From NCBI GenBank assembly GCA_964537975.1, contig CAZIDP010000021.1, positions 6,079-70,078 on the forward strand: a stretch of DNA of 64,000 nucleotides, written 5' to 3'. The notes below the pieces were generated by a model. That model was not told where the DNA came from. It saw only the letters and a list, made by a program, of their open reading frames with translations, and searched no databases. Below, in pieces: positions 1 to 9,073 of this stretch (the stretch's first letter is position 1; each line of letters opens with the position of its first letter). The DNA is from SCBR16-9 sp964537975. Lineage in GTDB: Bacteria > Hydrogenedentota > Hydrogenedentia > Hydrogenedentales > SCBR16-9. Position numbers and translations under genes: made by a program.

Positions 1-1869
1 GTCCTGGTAGAAGTGTATCGGGTAACGCCCTGGCAGACTTTTCCGTTCAGCACCTTTCCGAACGCGTCGGTCCTTAACCGTCTCTGTGCGATCTTAGAAA
101 TGCATCCCGAAGGCTATGCGGGTGGCCCAGGAGAAAGCCGGATGATTTTCACCCATGGCCTGGCCTTCTTGGGCACAGCCCTCTTCGGGGGCTACTGCGT
201 ATCACTCTTGTCGCCGGGGGGCACACTCCTCGGCTTGGGTTTCGGTGCGCTGCTCGTGGCCGCTGTGGCGCTCTTCCGGGCTTCCGTACCCCTGCTCTCC
301 GCCACGGTCTTTATGATTCTGTTTATTGGCTGGTCTTTTGCTAACGTACTCCACGATAGCGAGACAGTATCCAAGGCAGTATTGGCCCTCGGCGCAATTG
401 CGCCTCTGTTCCTCCTTTCCGAGGCCTACGGCATGCTGGTGCCCCGACGCTTTGCAGCCTATGCGCAGCTTAACGACATTCAGGGGGCCTGGTACCGCAA
501 CCACCATCACCTGGCCCTGGGTTGCGCAGCACTGGCAGCCATCCTTGTCATGTTTTTCGCTGCCGTACGCTTTCCCACAGAACAGGCATTGCTTTTGTGT
601 GGCTCACTGGCCTTGGCGGCTACCGTCTATGGTACCATCACGGGCAGCGTCAACCTGGGGCTTGCCGGGTTGCTTCTGGTGCTTTTCACTGGATGCTACT
701 CCATAGAAGCCACCTCCGAAATGACCCAACCCTGGATGGCCACTATCGGCCTGGTGATTGCAACCATCGCCGCGACCGCTGTGGAACGCCGCTGGTGGGG
801 AGCGCGGGCCGGCCTGGCTCTCCATCACCTCTTACCCGCACCCTATGTTGCTTACGGCGCTATCGCTTGGGGTGGTATGTGGCTCCTGAACGCGAATTAT
901 CTCTACCCGGTACTACCCGTGACCTTAGTCCTCTTAGCTGTCGCTTTCGGGGTCGCACTACCATGGCTTCATCGCCGTGCTATGGCCCTCGCAACGACGG
1001 CGATCACCCTGGTCGCCCTGGTCACCTGGGTGGGTACGGCAACGCCCGAAGTACCCGGCCCTTGGTTCCACGGGGCATTTGTTGCCCTTTTGGTGGTGGC
1101 TGTGGCAGGGGATCGGCTCTTCGCGTATTTCCAGCCCTTTCCTAAGCCCCTGTTGGGTCGCCTTCTGCTAGTGATCGCGTGGATAGCCTGCACCCACTAC
1201 AATATAGAAATCACCAGCAACCTGCTGTACTATGTGGGCCTTGCTGGTGTAGCCCTGGCTTTCCTTGTTTATGGGGCTGCCTTCAAGACACGTACCGCAG
1301 TCGTCCTCTCCCTGGTCTCTGGAATCATGGCGTCCGTGCCGCTCTTGCTCATGCCCCTGAGTCCCGCTTCCATCGTATTGATTGTTGCCGCCTATGCTTC
1401 GGTCATCACCTATTGGCTCTGCACCGAGCGGGGCACAACCATCGTCCTCGAACGTACCGGCATTGAGCTCCTGACCGAATACCGTATTCTGCTGAATATG
1501 GTCTTGACGGGGCTGCCCACCCTGCTCGGTATCGTGGCTCTGACACGTATCGAGGCGATCCACGATTACTACCTCACCATCGGTTGGACCGTCTGGGCGC
1601 TGGCTCTCTTCGTGTGGGCACTCACCACCCGCCAACCCTGGTTCCGATACGCGGCGCTTGCCACTATCGGACTCGCCACGTCCCGCGCCTTCTTTGTGGA
1701 CGTGTGGAAGCTGGAGGGTCTCTATCGTGTAGGCGCTATGATTTTCCTAGGGCTGGCCCTGTTGAGCGTGGCCTATGGCTATACCCGGTGGCGTGCGATG
1801 CAGAAGGATGGAAATGCACCGGGTGATAGCAAGGAAGAACTTGACTCAGACCGCATGATTGAGGATTAA
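1..1869 (+). CDS. DUF2339-like polytopic membrane protein (5' end outside window)
   Basis: The reading frame is open to the first base of the window, so the gene probably begins upstream; a GTG at 13 is only a possible start. The visible 620 or so residues are a long series of hydrophobic segments, about 18-20 by eye, with almost no soluble domain. The C-terminal part, with a Trp-Lys-Leu-Glu-Gly-Leu-Tyr-Arg-Val stretch followed by a final membrane segment and a Tyr-rich basic tail, resembles the end of DUF2339 membrane proteins, which are often larger than this. Function is unknown for that family; no catalytic motif is seen. The gene looks clearly richer in G+C than the following 30 kb, with many C/G third positions, so it may have a different history from its neighbours. 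Family assignment is moderate, function unassigned. Confidence 0.6.
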   Translation, partial: VLVEVYRVTPWQTFPFSTFPNASVLNRLCAILEMHPEGYAGGPGESRMIFTHGLAFLGTALFGGYCVSLLSPGGTLLGLGFGALLVAAVALFRASVPLLSATVFMILFIGWSFANVLHDSETVSKAVLALGAIAPLFLLSEAYGMLVPRRFAAYAQLNDIQGAWYRNHHHLALGCAALAAILVMFFAAVRFPTEQALLLCGSLALAATVYGTITGSVNLGLAGLLLVLFTGCYSIEATSEMTQPWMATIGLVIATIAATAVERRWWGARAGLALHHLLPAPYVAYGAIAWGGMWLLNANYLYPVLPVTLVLLAVAFGVALPWLHRRAMALATTAITLVALVTWVGTATPEVPGPWFHGAFVALLVVAVAGDRLFAYFQPFPKPLLGRLLLVIAWIACTHYNIEITSNLLYYVGLAGVALAFLVYGAAFKTRTAVVLSLVSGIMASVPLLLMPLSPASIVLIVAAYASVITYWLCTERGTTIVLERTGIELLTEYRILLNMVLTGLPTLLGIVALTRIEAIHDYYLTIGWTVWALALFVWALTTRQPWFRYAALATIGLATSRAFFVDVWKLEGLYRVGAMIFLGLALLSVAYGYTRWRAMQKDGNAPGDSKEELDSDRMIED

Positions 1870-2401
1870 GCTGGTGGAGGGGAGAAGAATTCATGCGGTT
1901 GTTAGAATGAAGGTGTCCGATTTTCTACCATCTGTTTCGGACTCCAGTATATCGTGAATTTATCAATCAGATTACACATCAACTCGTGATACATATAAAG
2001 TGGTTCTCTGCTGATGGTGCAGTGGATGTACCCCAGCAAGAGTCCAATCTCCCGGATTATGTATTATTGATGCAGCATAATGTCATAGAAAATAACATGA
2101 TTCTAATATGAGATAATTATAGGGCATCGGGGTTCCTTTCGGTAGTAGCTTTCCTTGAAAAAAAGTTCACCGAATTGAGATTCCGAGGTCTTTTTTTTAT
2201 AGCCCACCCAATTCGCACCAACAAGAAAGGGCTGCCTAACCTTCTGTCGCCGCCTGTCTGCCACCTACTGTAATCTCTGATAACAGTTTTCAGGCATGGC
2301 ATTTTCAGCTAAAGTGACTCAAGTCTATCTGTTATTAATGGAATTCAAAGGTTACGCCACAAGAGAATGGTACAAATCTGCTGCTCTGTTAGTTTATCAA
2401 C
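1870..2401. other. Intergenic region, no gene recognised
   Basis: About 530 bases separate the DUF2339-like gene from the convergent end of the sigma-54 regulator. The only structure I can support is one copy of a dispersed repeat (2140-2253, listed separately). The rest is AT-richer than the preceding gene and carries no open frame with a ribosome-binding site and recognisable protein. A 61-codon open frame on the minus strand (2117-2302) is mostly the repeat itself and is not called as a gene. Confidence 0.5.
2140..2253. repeat. Dispersed repeat, copy A (partner at 13571-13688)
   Basis: This stretch aligns almost end to end with 13571-13688, roughly three bases in four identical by eye. 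Shared blocks include CGGTAGTA at the left end, ACCGAA followed by TGAGA, CACCAACAAGA, GGGCTGCC and CTGTCGCCGC at the right end. Both copies are in the same orientation and both lie in gene-poor DNA. Stops interrupt the minus-strand frames in copy B, so it is unlikely to be coding now. It could be a miniature or decayed mobile element. Confidence 0.6.
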
Positions 2402-4027
2402 TTATTGGGGTAATGGCCTTCTGAGTCCCCATTTCTTCATACGAGAGAGCAAGGTAGTAGGGTTCACGCCCAGGAGCTCCGCTGCGCCATCGGGACCCTT
2501 GATCTTCCAGTTGGTCTTTTCGAGGATGATTAGGAGATTTTCTCGTTCGCGGCGTAGGAGTTCAACTTCGGTGAGATACTCCGATTGTGCAATTTCCCTG
2601 GTAGGTATCATTGATTGAACCAGAGGCACAGGCTGACTGGCGATTGGCAAGTCGAAATCCAAGGTGCCACCATGTGCGAGAATAACGGCTCGCTCGATCA
2701 CATTGCGCAATTCTCGAACGTTTCCAGGCCAGTCGTAGCTTTGCAGTTTCACAACTCCTGTCCGCGTCAAACGCGGTTTGGTGCATTTTAAGTCTCGCGT
2801 AGAGATTTCAACAAAGTGTTTCGCCAGTGATGGAATGTCATCGCGTCTTTCTCGGAGAGGTGGAACCTGAATAGGAAAAACATTTAATCGGTAATAAAGG
2901 TCTTCTCGGAACCGACCCATTGCAACTGCCTGTTTCAAGTCACGGTTGGTCGCAGCGATTATACGTATATCAGCGCGTCGTGTGTAATCGTCGCCGACGC
3001 GCTCATAACATTTTTCCTGGAGCACACGCAATAACTTGCTCTGAATATCAAGTGGGATTTCGCCTACCTCATCAAGGAAAATAGTGCCCCCCTCAGCGGT
3101 TTCAAAACGGCCTGCACGTTCTTTCACAGCGCCTGTAAATGAACCTTTTACGTGGCCGAAAAATTCGCTTTCAAAAAGTGCTCGTGGGATGGACGCGCAA
3201 TTGACTCGAACCAAAGGACCTTCAAACCGCTTGCTGCGTCGGTGTATTTCGTGGGCCACTAATTCTTTACCGACGCCCGTTTCACCGAGAATTAGTACTG
3301 AAGCTTCCGTTGGTGCAACCAGATCGATCTGGTTGACTATGTGTCTAAGCGGTTCACTCTGGCCGATTAGGTCGCCAAAAGCCTTTGCCTCAATGACCGC
3401 TTCCTCGAGATAAGAATTTTGAAGTTCCAGTTGCGCTTTAAGACGTTGAATTTCTTGAAAGGCGCGCGCGTTGGCAATGACTGAACCAATTTGGTTCGAG
3501 ACAACCTGTCCCCACAGACGTTGATCCTCTGGCCATTTCCCGCGAACGAAACCTGCTGATATGCCAAGAACCTCGCCTTTATACCGAATCGGACCTACCA
3601 AATACTCCTGAATACCTTCTTTTATCACCCATTCAATGCCTGTAATTGATGCTGGTGGAGCATCACCAGTTTTATTGAATATTGGCACATTGGTTACAGT
3701 AGATTTGCCGATTGGACCAACACCCAGTGGAACCCGTGCATTGAGATTCTCGAACGTTTTAGGCACGTCGCTGGATTCTTGTATAGAAGTCCCCATGGCC
3801 GCAACCAAGTGCAGGCAACGAGTATGATCGGGACATTGATTGTAGTGCAGGCAAGATGCACACAGATCGCCTTTGTCAATCAACCATACTTGAACGAAGT
3901 CTACACATTGTGAACCACGCTCCACAAATCTCCTGAGTACATCATCCAACGACTGCTCACTGGCAATATCAATAAGCAGTCCCGCTGCGAACCAAGGGTC
4001 GAAACGATTTTCGCTGAGTAAGTTCAT
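2402..4027 (-). CDS. Sigma-54-dependent transcriptional activator (GAF - AAA+ - Fis HTH)
   Basis: Bacterial enhancer-binding protein that would hydrolyse ATP to remodel sigma-54 RNA polymerase. An N-terminal GAF-type sensor (about residues 10-185) is followed by a short helical linker, an AAA+ domain with Walker A GETGVGKE, the sigma-54 contact loop as GSFTGA rather than GAFTGA, Walker B-like FLDEVGE and the arginine region, then a Fis-type helix-turn-helix at the C-terminus. The GAF domain carries CX2CX5CX5C, which could bind a metal or iron-sulfur cluster or sense redox state (inference). I chose the ATG at 4027; the frame is open to a TTG at 4063. The gene diverges from the thioredoxin/RND operon, whose upstream region holds a -24/-12 promoter, so that operon is the likely target. 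No receiver domain is present, so it is not a classical two-component regulator. Confidence 0.9.
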   Translation of the reverse strand: MNLLSENRFDPWFAAGLLIDIASEQSLDDVLRRFVERGSQCVDFVQVWLIDKGDLCASCLHYNQCPDHTRCLHLVAAMGTSIQESSDVPKTFENLNARVPLGVGPIGKSTVTNVPIFNKTGDAPPASITGIEWVIKEGIQEYLVGPIRYKGEVLGISAGFVRGKWPEDQRLWGQVVSNQIGSVIANARAFQEIQRLKAQLELQNSYLEEAVIEAKAFGDLIGQSEPLRHIVNQIDLVAPTEASVLILGETGVGKELVAHEIHRRSKRFEGPLVRVNCASIPRALFESEFFGHVKGSFTGAVKERAGRFETAEGGTIFLDEVGEIPLDIQSKLLRVLQEKCYERVGDDYTRRADIRIIAATNRDLKQAVAMGRFREDLYYRLNVFPIQVPPLRERRDDIPSLAKHFVEISTRDLKCTKPRLTRTGVVKLQSYDWPGNVRELRNVIERAVILAHGGTLDFDLPIASQPVPLVQSMIPTREIAQSEYLTEVELLRRERENLLIILEKTNWKIKGPDGAAELLGVNPTTLLSRMKKWGLRRPLPQ

Positions 4028-4077
4028 GTCTTCTATCTTATCCAGGAATGGTTGAAAAGTCAACCTAAAATCGGATG

Positions 4078-4102
4078 ATTTTTCGTGCGTTCAATTTTTC
4101 GT
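4078..4102 (+). promoter_or_regulatory. Possible upstream activator sites (tandem ATTTTTCGT)
   Basis: Two identical 9-base copies of ATTTTTCGT lie at 4078-4086 and 4094-4102, 16 bases apart centre to centre, about 75-95 bases upstream of the -24 element. The distance and tandem layout suit enhancer sites for the divergent sigma-54 activator, but the sequence is AT-rich and only two copies are seen. This is a weak call. Confidence 0.3.
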
Positions 4103-4171
4103 ATCACATGTTGGAAAAAGATAGAGATCGTAAGTGTCTGTAAATAAATTGCTTATGAAAACAAGCTCGAA

Positions 4172-4188
4172 TTGGCATGTCAGGTGCT
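4172..4188 (+). promoter_or_regulatory. Sigma-54 (-24/-12) promoter of the trx-RND operon
   Basis: The sequence TTGGCATG-TCAG-GTGCT places the invariant GG at 4174-4175 and GC at 4186-4187, exactly the spacing of the sigma-54 consensus. The expected transcription start is about 4199. An ATG at 4206 would leave almost no leader and has no Shine-Dalgarno sequence, whereas the ATG at 4224 sits 11 bases after GGAGA (4208-4212). This supports 4224 as the true start of the first gene. The divergently encoded sigma-54 activator is the obvious regulator. Confidence 0.75.
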
Positions 4189-4223
4189 TGTGAATTAATC
4201 ACAACATGGAGACTGTCAAAACA

Positions 4224-4589
4224 ATGAATACAAAGCAAGACAACTCAGGACCCTTTCAGGTAGATACATCCAATTTTAGTTTGGAGGTACTTAAATCTAA
4301 TTTACCAGTACTAACCGCATTCGCTACACAATGGAGTCGTCCATGTCAGGTACTTGCGTCGGTACTGGATGAAATGGCTTCATCGTGCTCTGGCATACTG
4401 AAAATTGCCTGGGTAAATGTCGACGAGAATCCAGACCTTGGCCAGTGGTACAACATCCAGGCTGTTCCCACACTTCTTTATTTTATTGCTGGCAATGTCC
4501 GGTGCCGAATTGTCGGGACGGCTACCAAATCAGCCATTCTAACCAAATTGGAACGCATCACTTGCATTGATGAAAACATAGGAGAGTAG
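4224..4589 (+). CDS. Thioredoxin-fold protein with a Ser-X-X-Cys site
   Basis: A 121-residue thioredoxin-fold protein. The active-site region reads Trp-Ser-Arg-Pro-Cys (Ser38 to Cys41), so the first, nucleophilic cysteine of the usual WCGPC is replaced by serine; the cis-proline loop (AVPTLLYF) and the following Gly-rich strand are conserved. It is unlikely to work as an ordinary dithiol reductase. It could be a thiol-binding chaperone or holdase for the efflux proteins, or act with other thiol carriers. No signal peptide is visible, so it appears cytoplasmic. It is the first gene after the sigma-54 promoter and stops 4 bases before the RND adaptor, with the adaptor's GGAGAG ribosome-binding site overlapping its last codons. 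Confidence 0.8.
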   Translation: MNTKQDNSGPFQVDTSNFSLEVLKSNLPVLTAFATQWSRPCQVLASVLDEMASSCSGILKIAWVNVDENPDLGQWYNIQAVPTLLYFIAGNVRCRIVGTATKSAILTKLERITCIDENIGE

Positions 4590-4593
4590 TATT

Positions 4594-5826
4594 ATGATTA
4601 GCGATTTTTTTGCCAGCAACCGAACCATACAGTTGCTAAGCCTGATAAGCATGCGACGATGGGTAGCTTGTGTCGCTGTAGTCCTGGTAGTAGGTATTAT
4701 GGCTGTGCTTTACTTCTCTCCTTTGGGAACAGTAGTAAATGAGCGTGTATATCGGCAGACATCAGTCGCAGTTGCCCACACCAAAGAGAATTTGTCATCG
4801 GCGCAAACAGATATGGTCCGTAAGGTAAAGGTGATGACGGTATCTTCTGAGAGCGAAGCTCTCGGACGCAATCTACCGGGTACAGTACGCGCATCGAAAC
4901 GGGTGGAGCTCGCCTTCCAAATACATGGCAGGTTGATCGAGCTGACAGTACAAGAGGGACAACTTGTAGAAGAGGGAGAGATTCTGGCAAAGCTTGACCC
5001 ACGGAATCTAGAGATCGCCGTGCGAAATGCCGAAAGTCAGGTTGAACGAGCACAGGCAGTTGTTCGTCTATCCACAATCGAGTGCGACCGACTTGAACGA
5101 GTTAAGAACGCTGAGCCTGGCGCCGTCGCCCAGAGCCAGATCGATCGTGCGGTAGAGCATCAGGCGATGGCCCATGCAGACCTTCTGACCAATATATCCG
5201 ATCTCGATTTAGCCCAACTGCAATTGAGCTACACTTACCTGAGAGCACCTTTCACAGGGATTGTATCAAGCCGCGTTATTGATAACTTCCAAGAGGTGCA
5301 AGCGAAGCAACCTATTATGACCATAGATGATCTCTCTGTAGTTGAAGTCGTAGTAGATATCCCAGAAGCGCTTATGGCGCCGGTTATGCGTGCTGGTAGT
5401 CATCTTGCATATGCCGAGTTTGCTTCAGCTCCTGGCAAGAAGTATCCACTGACCTTGAAAGAGTATTCCACAAGAGCAAACCCAACAACCCTCACTTATC
5501 AGGTAACTGGAGAAATGATACAGCCTGATGACGGCACCAAAGTCCTTCCAGGGATGACAGCCAATGTGTGGGCGGAGCCGAAGGAAGGTTTCAAACATTC
5601 GATCATCGTTCCAGCAGTTGCTGTTTTCACACCACAAGGAAAATCCCCGCACGTTTGGGTGGTCAATACAGTTGACATGACCGTTCATCTTCGTGAAGTG
5701 AAAACCGGAAATTTGGTCGGAACCGACAGTATCAAAATTGCGGAGGGGCTGCAAACTGGCGAAATGATTGCCATAACTGCCATCGCCGAACTCTGTGAAG
5801 GCATGAAAATTCAAAGCATTGAATAG
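4594..5826 (+). CDS. RND efflux periplasmic adaptor (membrane fusion protein)
   Basis: Periplasmic adaptor linking an RND pump to an outer-membrane channel, 410 residues. One N-terminal hydrophobic segment (about residues 25-46) anchors it in the inner membrane. It is followed by the first half of a biotinyl-lipoyl-like motif, a helical hairpin (about 140-210) and the second lipoyl half (TYLRAPFTGIVSSR), then beta-barrel and membrane-proximal domains, the usual HlyD/AcrA-type order. A later in-frame ATG (residue 20) just before the membrane segment is an alternative start, but the ATG at 4594 has a good GGAGAG 7 bases upstream. Lies 21 bases before the pump gene. Confidence 0.92.
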   Translation: MISDFFASNRTIQLLSLISMRRWVACVAVVLVVGIMAVLYFSPLGTVVNERVYRQTSVAVAHTKENLSSAQTDMVRKVKVMTVSSESEALGRNLPGTVRASKRVELAFQIHGRLIELTVQEGQLVEEGEILAKLDPRNLEIAVRNAESQVERAQAVVRLSTIECDRLERVKNAEPGAVAQSQIDRAVEHQAMAHADLLTNISDLDLAQLQLSYTYLRAPFTGIVSSRVIDNFQEVQAKQPIMTIDDLSVVEVVVDIPEALMAPVMRAGSHLAYAEFASAPGKKYPLTLKEYSTRANPTTLTYQVTGEMIQPDDGTKVLPGMTANVWAEPKEGFKHSIIVPAVAVFTPQGKSPHVWVVNTVDMTVHLREVKTGNLVGTDSIKIAEGLQTGEMIAITAIAELCEGMKIQSIE

Positions 5827-5847
5827 GTTTAAGGGCATATCATTATA

Positions 5848-8800
5848 ATGAATATCGCAGAATACTCCATACGCAACAGTGTCGTTATCGTGGTGATAAC
5901 GATTGTTCTACTCGGGGCTGGATACGTCTCTTTCCAAAGGCTCCCTCGTCTTGAAGAACCAGAATACACGATCAAAGAAGCGATCATTATTACCACATAC
6001 CCGGGAGCAACGGCCACCGAGGTAGAAGAAGAGGTTAGCGACGTCGTCGAGAAAGCTGCTCAACAGCTGGGACAACTCAATCGAGTTGAATCACGTTCCT
6101 CACATGGCCTGTCTATTGTGAAGGTTTTCATCAAAGAAGGCTACGAAAAAGAGGAGCTTCGCCAGGTCTGGGATGAGCTTCGCAGAAAAGTAAATGACTG
6201 CCAGATAGAATTGCCACCAGGCGCCGGTCCTTCCCTGGTCAACGACGACTTTGGAGATATCTATGGTGTGTACTTTGCACTCACTGGAGAGGGCTACACA
6301 TACAAAGATTTGTACGAGACGGCAAAGTTTTTGCAACGGGAATTATTGCAGGTAACCGATGTCAAGCGTGTGGATATCCTGGGAAACCAACAAGAGGTCA
6401 TTTATGTCGAGATGCAACGCGAGAAAATGGCGGAACTCAGGATTTCTCCTCATGATATTTACGGTGCTCTGGCCTCTAAAAACCTTGTAACAAGTGCAGG
6501 AAAGGCCGTTGTAGGGCCTGAACGAATACCATTGAATCCAACCGGAGCGTTCACCTCTGAAAAGCAATTCAATGACTTGCTCGTACGTGGTCGCTGGCCC
6601 AATGATGACTCTCTCGTGTATCTCGGGGACGTGGCCAATATCGTCCGTGGCTACCAGGAACCGCCGACAAACATTATCCAACATAATAATAAACCGGCTG
6701 TTTGTATTGGGGTTTCTACGGTAGAAGGCGGCAATGTTGTTAAGATGGGGCAGGCGATCGACAATCGGATGCAGGAATTATTGCCACAGATACCACTCGG
6801 TATTGAGATCGGAACTATAGCGCTTCAATCCAGAGAGGTCGTAATTGCGATTAAGAATTTCGTCATCAACTTGATTGAGGCTGTTCTTATTGTGATCGTC
6901 GTTCTCCTGATTTTCATGGGTCTTCGAAGCGGGTTGATCATCGGCACGGTGCTTCTTGTCACTATCATGGGGTCATTCATCTTCGTGGAGATGAAAGGTC
7001 TAATTCTTGAACGAGTTTCATTGGGCAGTTTAATCATTGCTTTGGGGATGCTGGTGGACAACGCCATTGTTGTAACTGACGGCATGAGCGTTCGGATACA
7101 AGCAGGCAAGAATGCACTTGATGCGGCCAAAGAAGTCATTGGACAAACTGCGATACCGCTTCTAGGAGCCACTGTTATTGCAATCCTGGCTTTTGCACCT
7201 ATCGGATTATCTCAAGACAACACTGGCGAGATTTGCCGTTCTTTGTTCTATGTAGTTCTCATTTCCTTGGGACTGAGTTGGTTCACGGCGGTGACGACGA
7301 CACCGTTACTTTGCCACACCTTTCTCAAGAAACCAAAACAAAATACACATTCAACTGGGAATAATTCCTACGCTGGTATCCTCTTCAGCATCTATAGAGG
7401 TATTCTTGGTGCCTGCATTCGCTTTCGTTGGGTCACGGTGACCGTAGTTGTCGCATTGTTTGTGCTGTCACTCATCAGTTTCAATTCACTCAAACAGAAC
7501 TTCTTCCCGGATTCGACCCGAACGCAATTCATGGTTGATTTCTGGTTTCCAGAGGGAACAAGGATAGAAGAAACAGCCGAGCGCATTTGGAAAGCAGAGG
7601 ATCACCTCCGACAGCTGGAGGGTGTGGATAGCGTAACCAGTACTGTGGGCCGTGGCAATATGCGTTTTGTTCTTGTGTACTCACCAGAATTATCCTGGGA
7701 CGCATACGCGCAGTGCTTGGTGGATGTGGCCGACTATCGCAAGATTCCCGAAATCATCGAGGTGGCCGAAGATGAATTAGGTGCCATGTTCCCCGATGCC
7801 AATATAACCGGTCAAGCTTTCATCAACGGCCCAGGTGGACCGGGAAAAGTACGTGTCAGGATAACCGGGCCCGATTCGGAGGTCCTGCGAGAACTTGCCG
7901 AAAAAACCAAACACATAATGGAGGACAGTCCAAGAGCTAAGGGGGTGCGCACGGATTGGCGTAGTAAGACCAAGATACTCAAACCTCTAGTGGCGGAGAC
8001 CCAGGCAAGAATGCTGGGTATTGAACGACCTCAAGTAGCACAAGCGTTTGAAGCGGCTCTAGAAGGTACTGTTGTTGGAGTATATCGAGATAAAGATGAG
8101 CTGTTGCCTATCGTTGCGCGATCGCCAGAGAAGGAACGATTGAGTCTCAACGACCTCAATTCAGTACAGGTCTGGAGTCCGACAGCACTGCAAATGGTTT
8201 CTATGGAGCAGGTTCTCACGGGATTTACCACTGAGTTCGAGGACCCTTATATCTGGCGTAGGAATCGCGCAAAAACAATTACTGTTTTTGCCAATCCCAA
8301 GATGGGACTCGCCAGCGAGCTCTTCCGGGACGTCAAGGTTGAAGTTGAGAAAGGGTTGAATGTGGATGTCGAACAGATATTGGGAAAGACTCCAACCCGG
8401 CACACCTTCACCACGATCCCTGTTAAGGATGCACATATGCTGCCCCTAAAGGGGATGCCAGGTTATTACATGGCCTGGGGCGGTCAAGCCGAGGACTCAG
8501 CCAAGGCGACGGCGAACCTTGCAAAGAACTACCCACCGATTCTGGGTATGATGATATTCATTACGATTCTACTATTTCGGAACATTCGAAAGACATTGGT
8601 TATCTGGTTGATGGTCCCGACGGCTATTATTGGCGTGACAATCGGTCTGATTCTGTGCAATCAGCCTTTCGGTTTCATGCCGCTCCTGGGGCTTTTATCA
8701 CTCTCTGGAATGCTGATCAAATGCGCTATTGTCCTCATTGATGAAATCGGTGCACAAACAGATTCGGGTAAGCATCCATTCCATGCTGTCGTCGACGCGA

Positions 8801-9054
8801 GTGTAACCCGTTTCATTCCGGTTCTCATGGCCTCGGCGACCACAATGCTGGGAATGATACCACTTTTCAGTGATGCATTCTTTGTCGGGATGGCTGTCAC
8901 CATCGTCTTCGGACTAGGTTTTGGAACTATCCTGATACTCGTGGTGGTGCCGGTCCTTTATTCGATATTTTTTCGTGTCCCATATTACCCAAAGAAATCG
9001 ATACCCCCTGTAGAGGCGAGTGTTGATGCGGAATCGAATGAAAATCACAGTTAA
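5848..9054 (+). CDS. RND efflux permease, HAE family
   Basis: Inner-membrane proton-driven drug or solute efflux pump, 1068 residues, the full length of the AcrB/HAE family. Membrane segment 1 is at the N-terminus, followed by a large periplasmic loop, segments 2-6 (about residues 333-480), a second periplasmic loop, and segments 8-12 at the C-terminus. The segment-4 proton-relay motif reads GMLVDNAIVV: the first Asp of the AcrB Asp-Asp pair is kept and the second is Asn, a variant seen in many HAE relatives. Substrate cannot be told from sequence. Operon with adaptor (21 bases upstream) and outer-membrane channel (19 bases downstream). Confidence 0.93.
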   Translation: MNIAEYSIRNSVVIVVITIVLLGAGYVSFQRLPRLEEPEYTIKEAIIITTYPGATATEVEEEVSDVVEKAAQQLGQLNRVESRSSHGLSIVKVFIKEGYEKEELRQVWDELRRKVNDCQIELPPGAGPSLVNDDFGDIYGVYFALTGEGYTYKDLYETAKFLQRELLQVTDVKRVDILGNQQEVIYVEMQREKMAELRISPHDIYGALASKNLVTSAGKAVVGPERIPLNPTGAFTSEKQFNDLLVRGRWPNDDSLVYLGDVANIVRGYQEPPTNIIQHNNKPAVCIGVSTVEGGNVVKMGQAIDNRMQELLPQIPLGIEIGTIALQSREVVIAIKNFVINLIEAVLIVIVVLLIFMGLRSGLIIGTVLLVTIMGSFIFVEMKGLILERVSLGSLIIALGMLVDNAIVVTDGMSVRIQAGKNALDAAKEVIGQTAIPLLGATVIAILAFAPIGLSQDNTGEICRSLFYVVLISLGLSWFTAVTTTPLLCHTFLKKPKQNTHSTGNNSYAGILFSIYRGILGACIRFRWVTVTVVVALFVLSLISFNSLKQNFFPDSTRTQFMVDFWFPEGTRIEETAERIWKAEDHLRQLEGVDSVTSTVGRGNMRFVLVYSPELSWDAYAQCLVDVADYRKIPEIIEVAEDELGAMFPDANITGQAFINGPGGPGKVRVRITGPDSEVLRELAEKTKHIMEDSPRAKGVRTDWRSKTKILKPLVAETQARMLGIERPQVAQAFEAALEGTVVGVYRDKDELLPIVARSPEKERLSLNDLNSVQVWSPTALQMVSMEQVLTGFTTEFEDPYIWRRNRAKTITVFANPKMGLASELFRDVKVEVEKGLNVDVEQILGKTPTRHTFTTIPVKDAHMLPLKGMPGYYMAWGGQAEDSAKATANLAKNYPPILGMMIFITILLFRNIRKTLVIWLMVPTAIIGVTIGLILCNQPFGFMPLLGLLSLSGMLIKCAIVLIDEIGAQTDSGKHPFHAVVDASVTRFIPVLMASATTMLGMIPLFSDAFFVGMAVTIVFGLGFGTILILVVVPVLYSIFFRVPYYPKKSIPPVEASVDAESNENHS

Positions 9055-9073
9055 TTAATAGAGAGATACTGTC

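Noticed and set aside
522..1145. 207-codon plus-strand frame inside the first gene
   Set aside because: Out of phase with the membrane protein, composition does not resemble a protein family; a shadow of the GC-rich gene.
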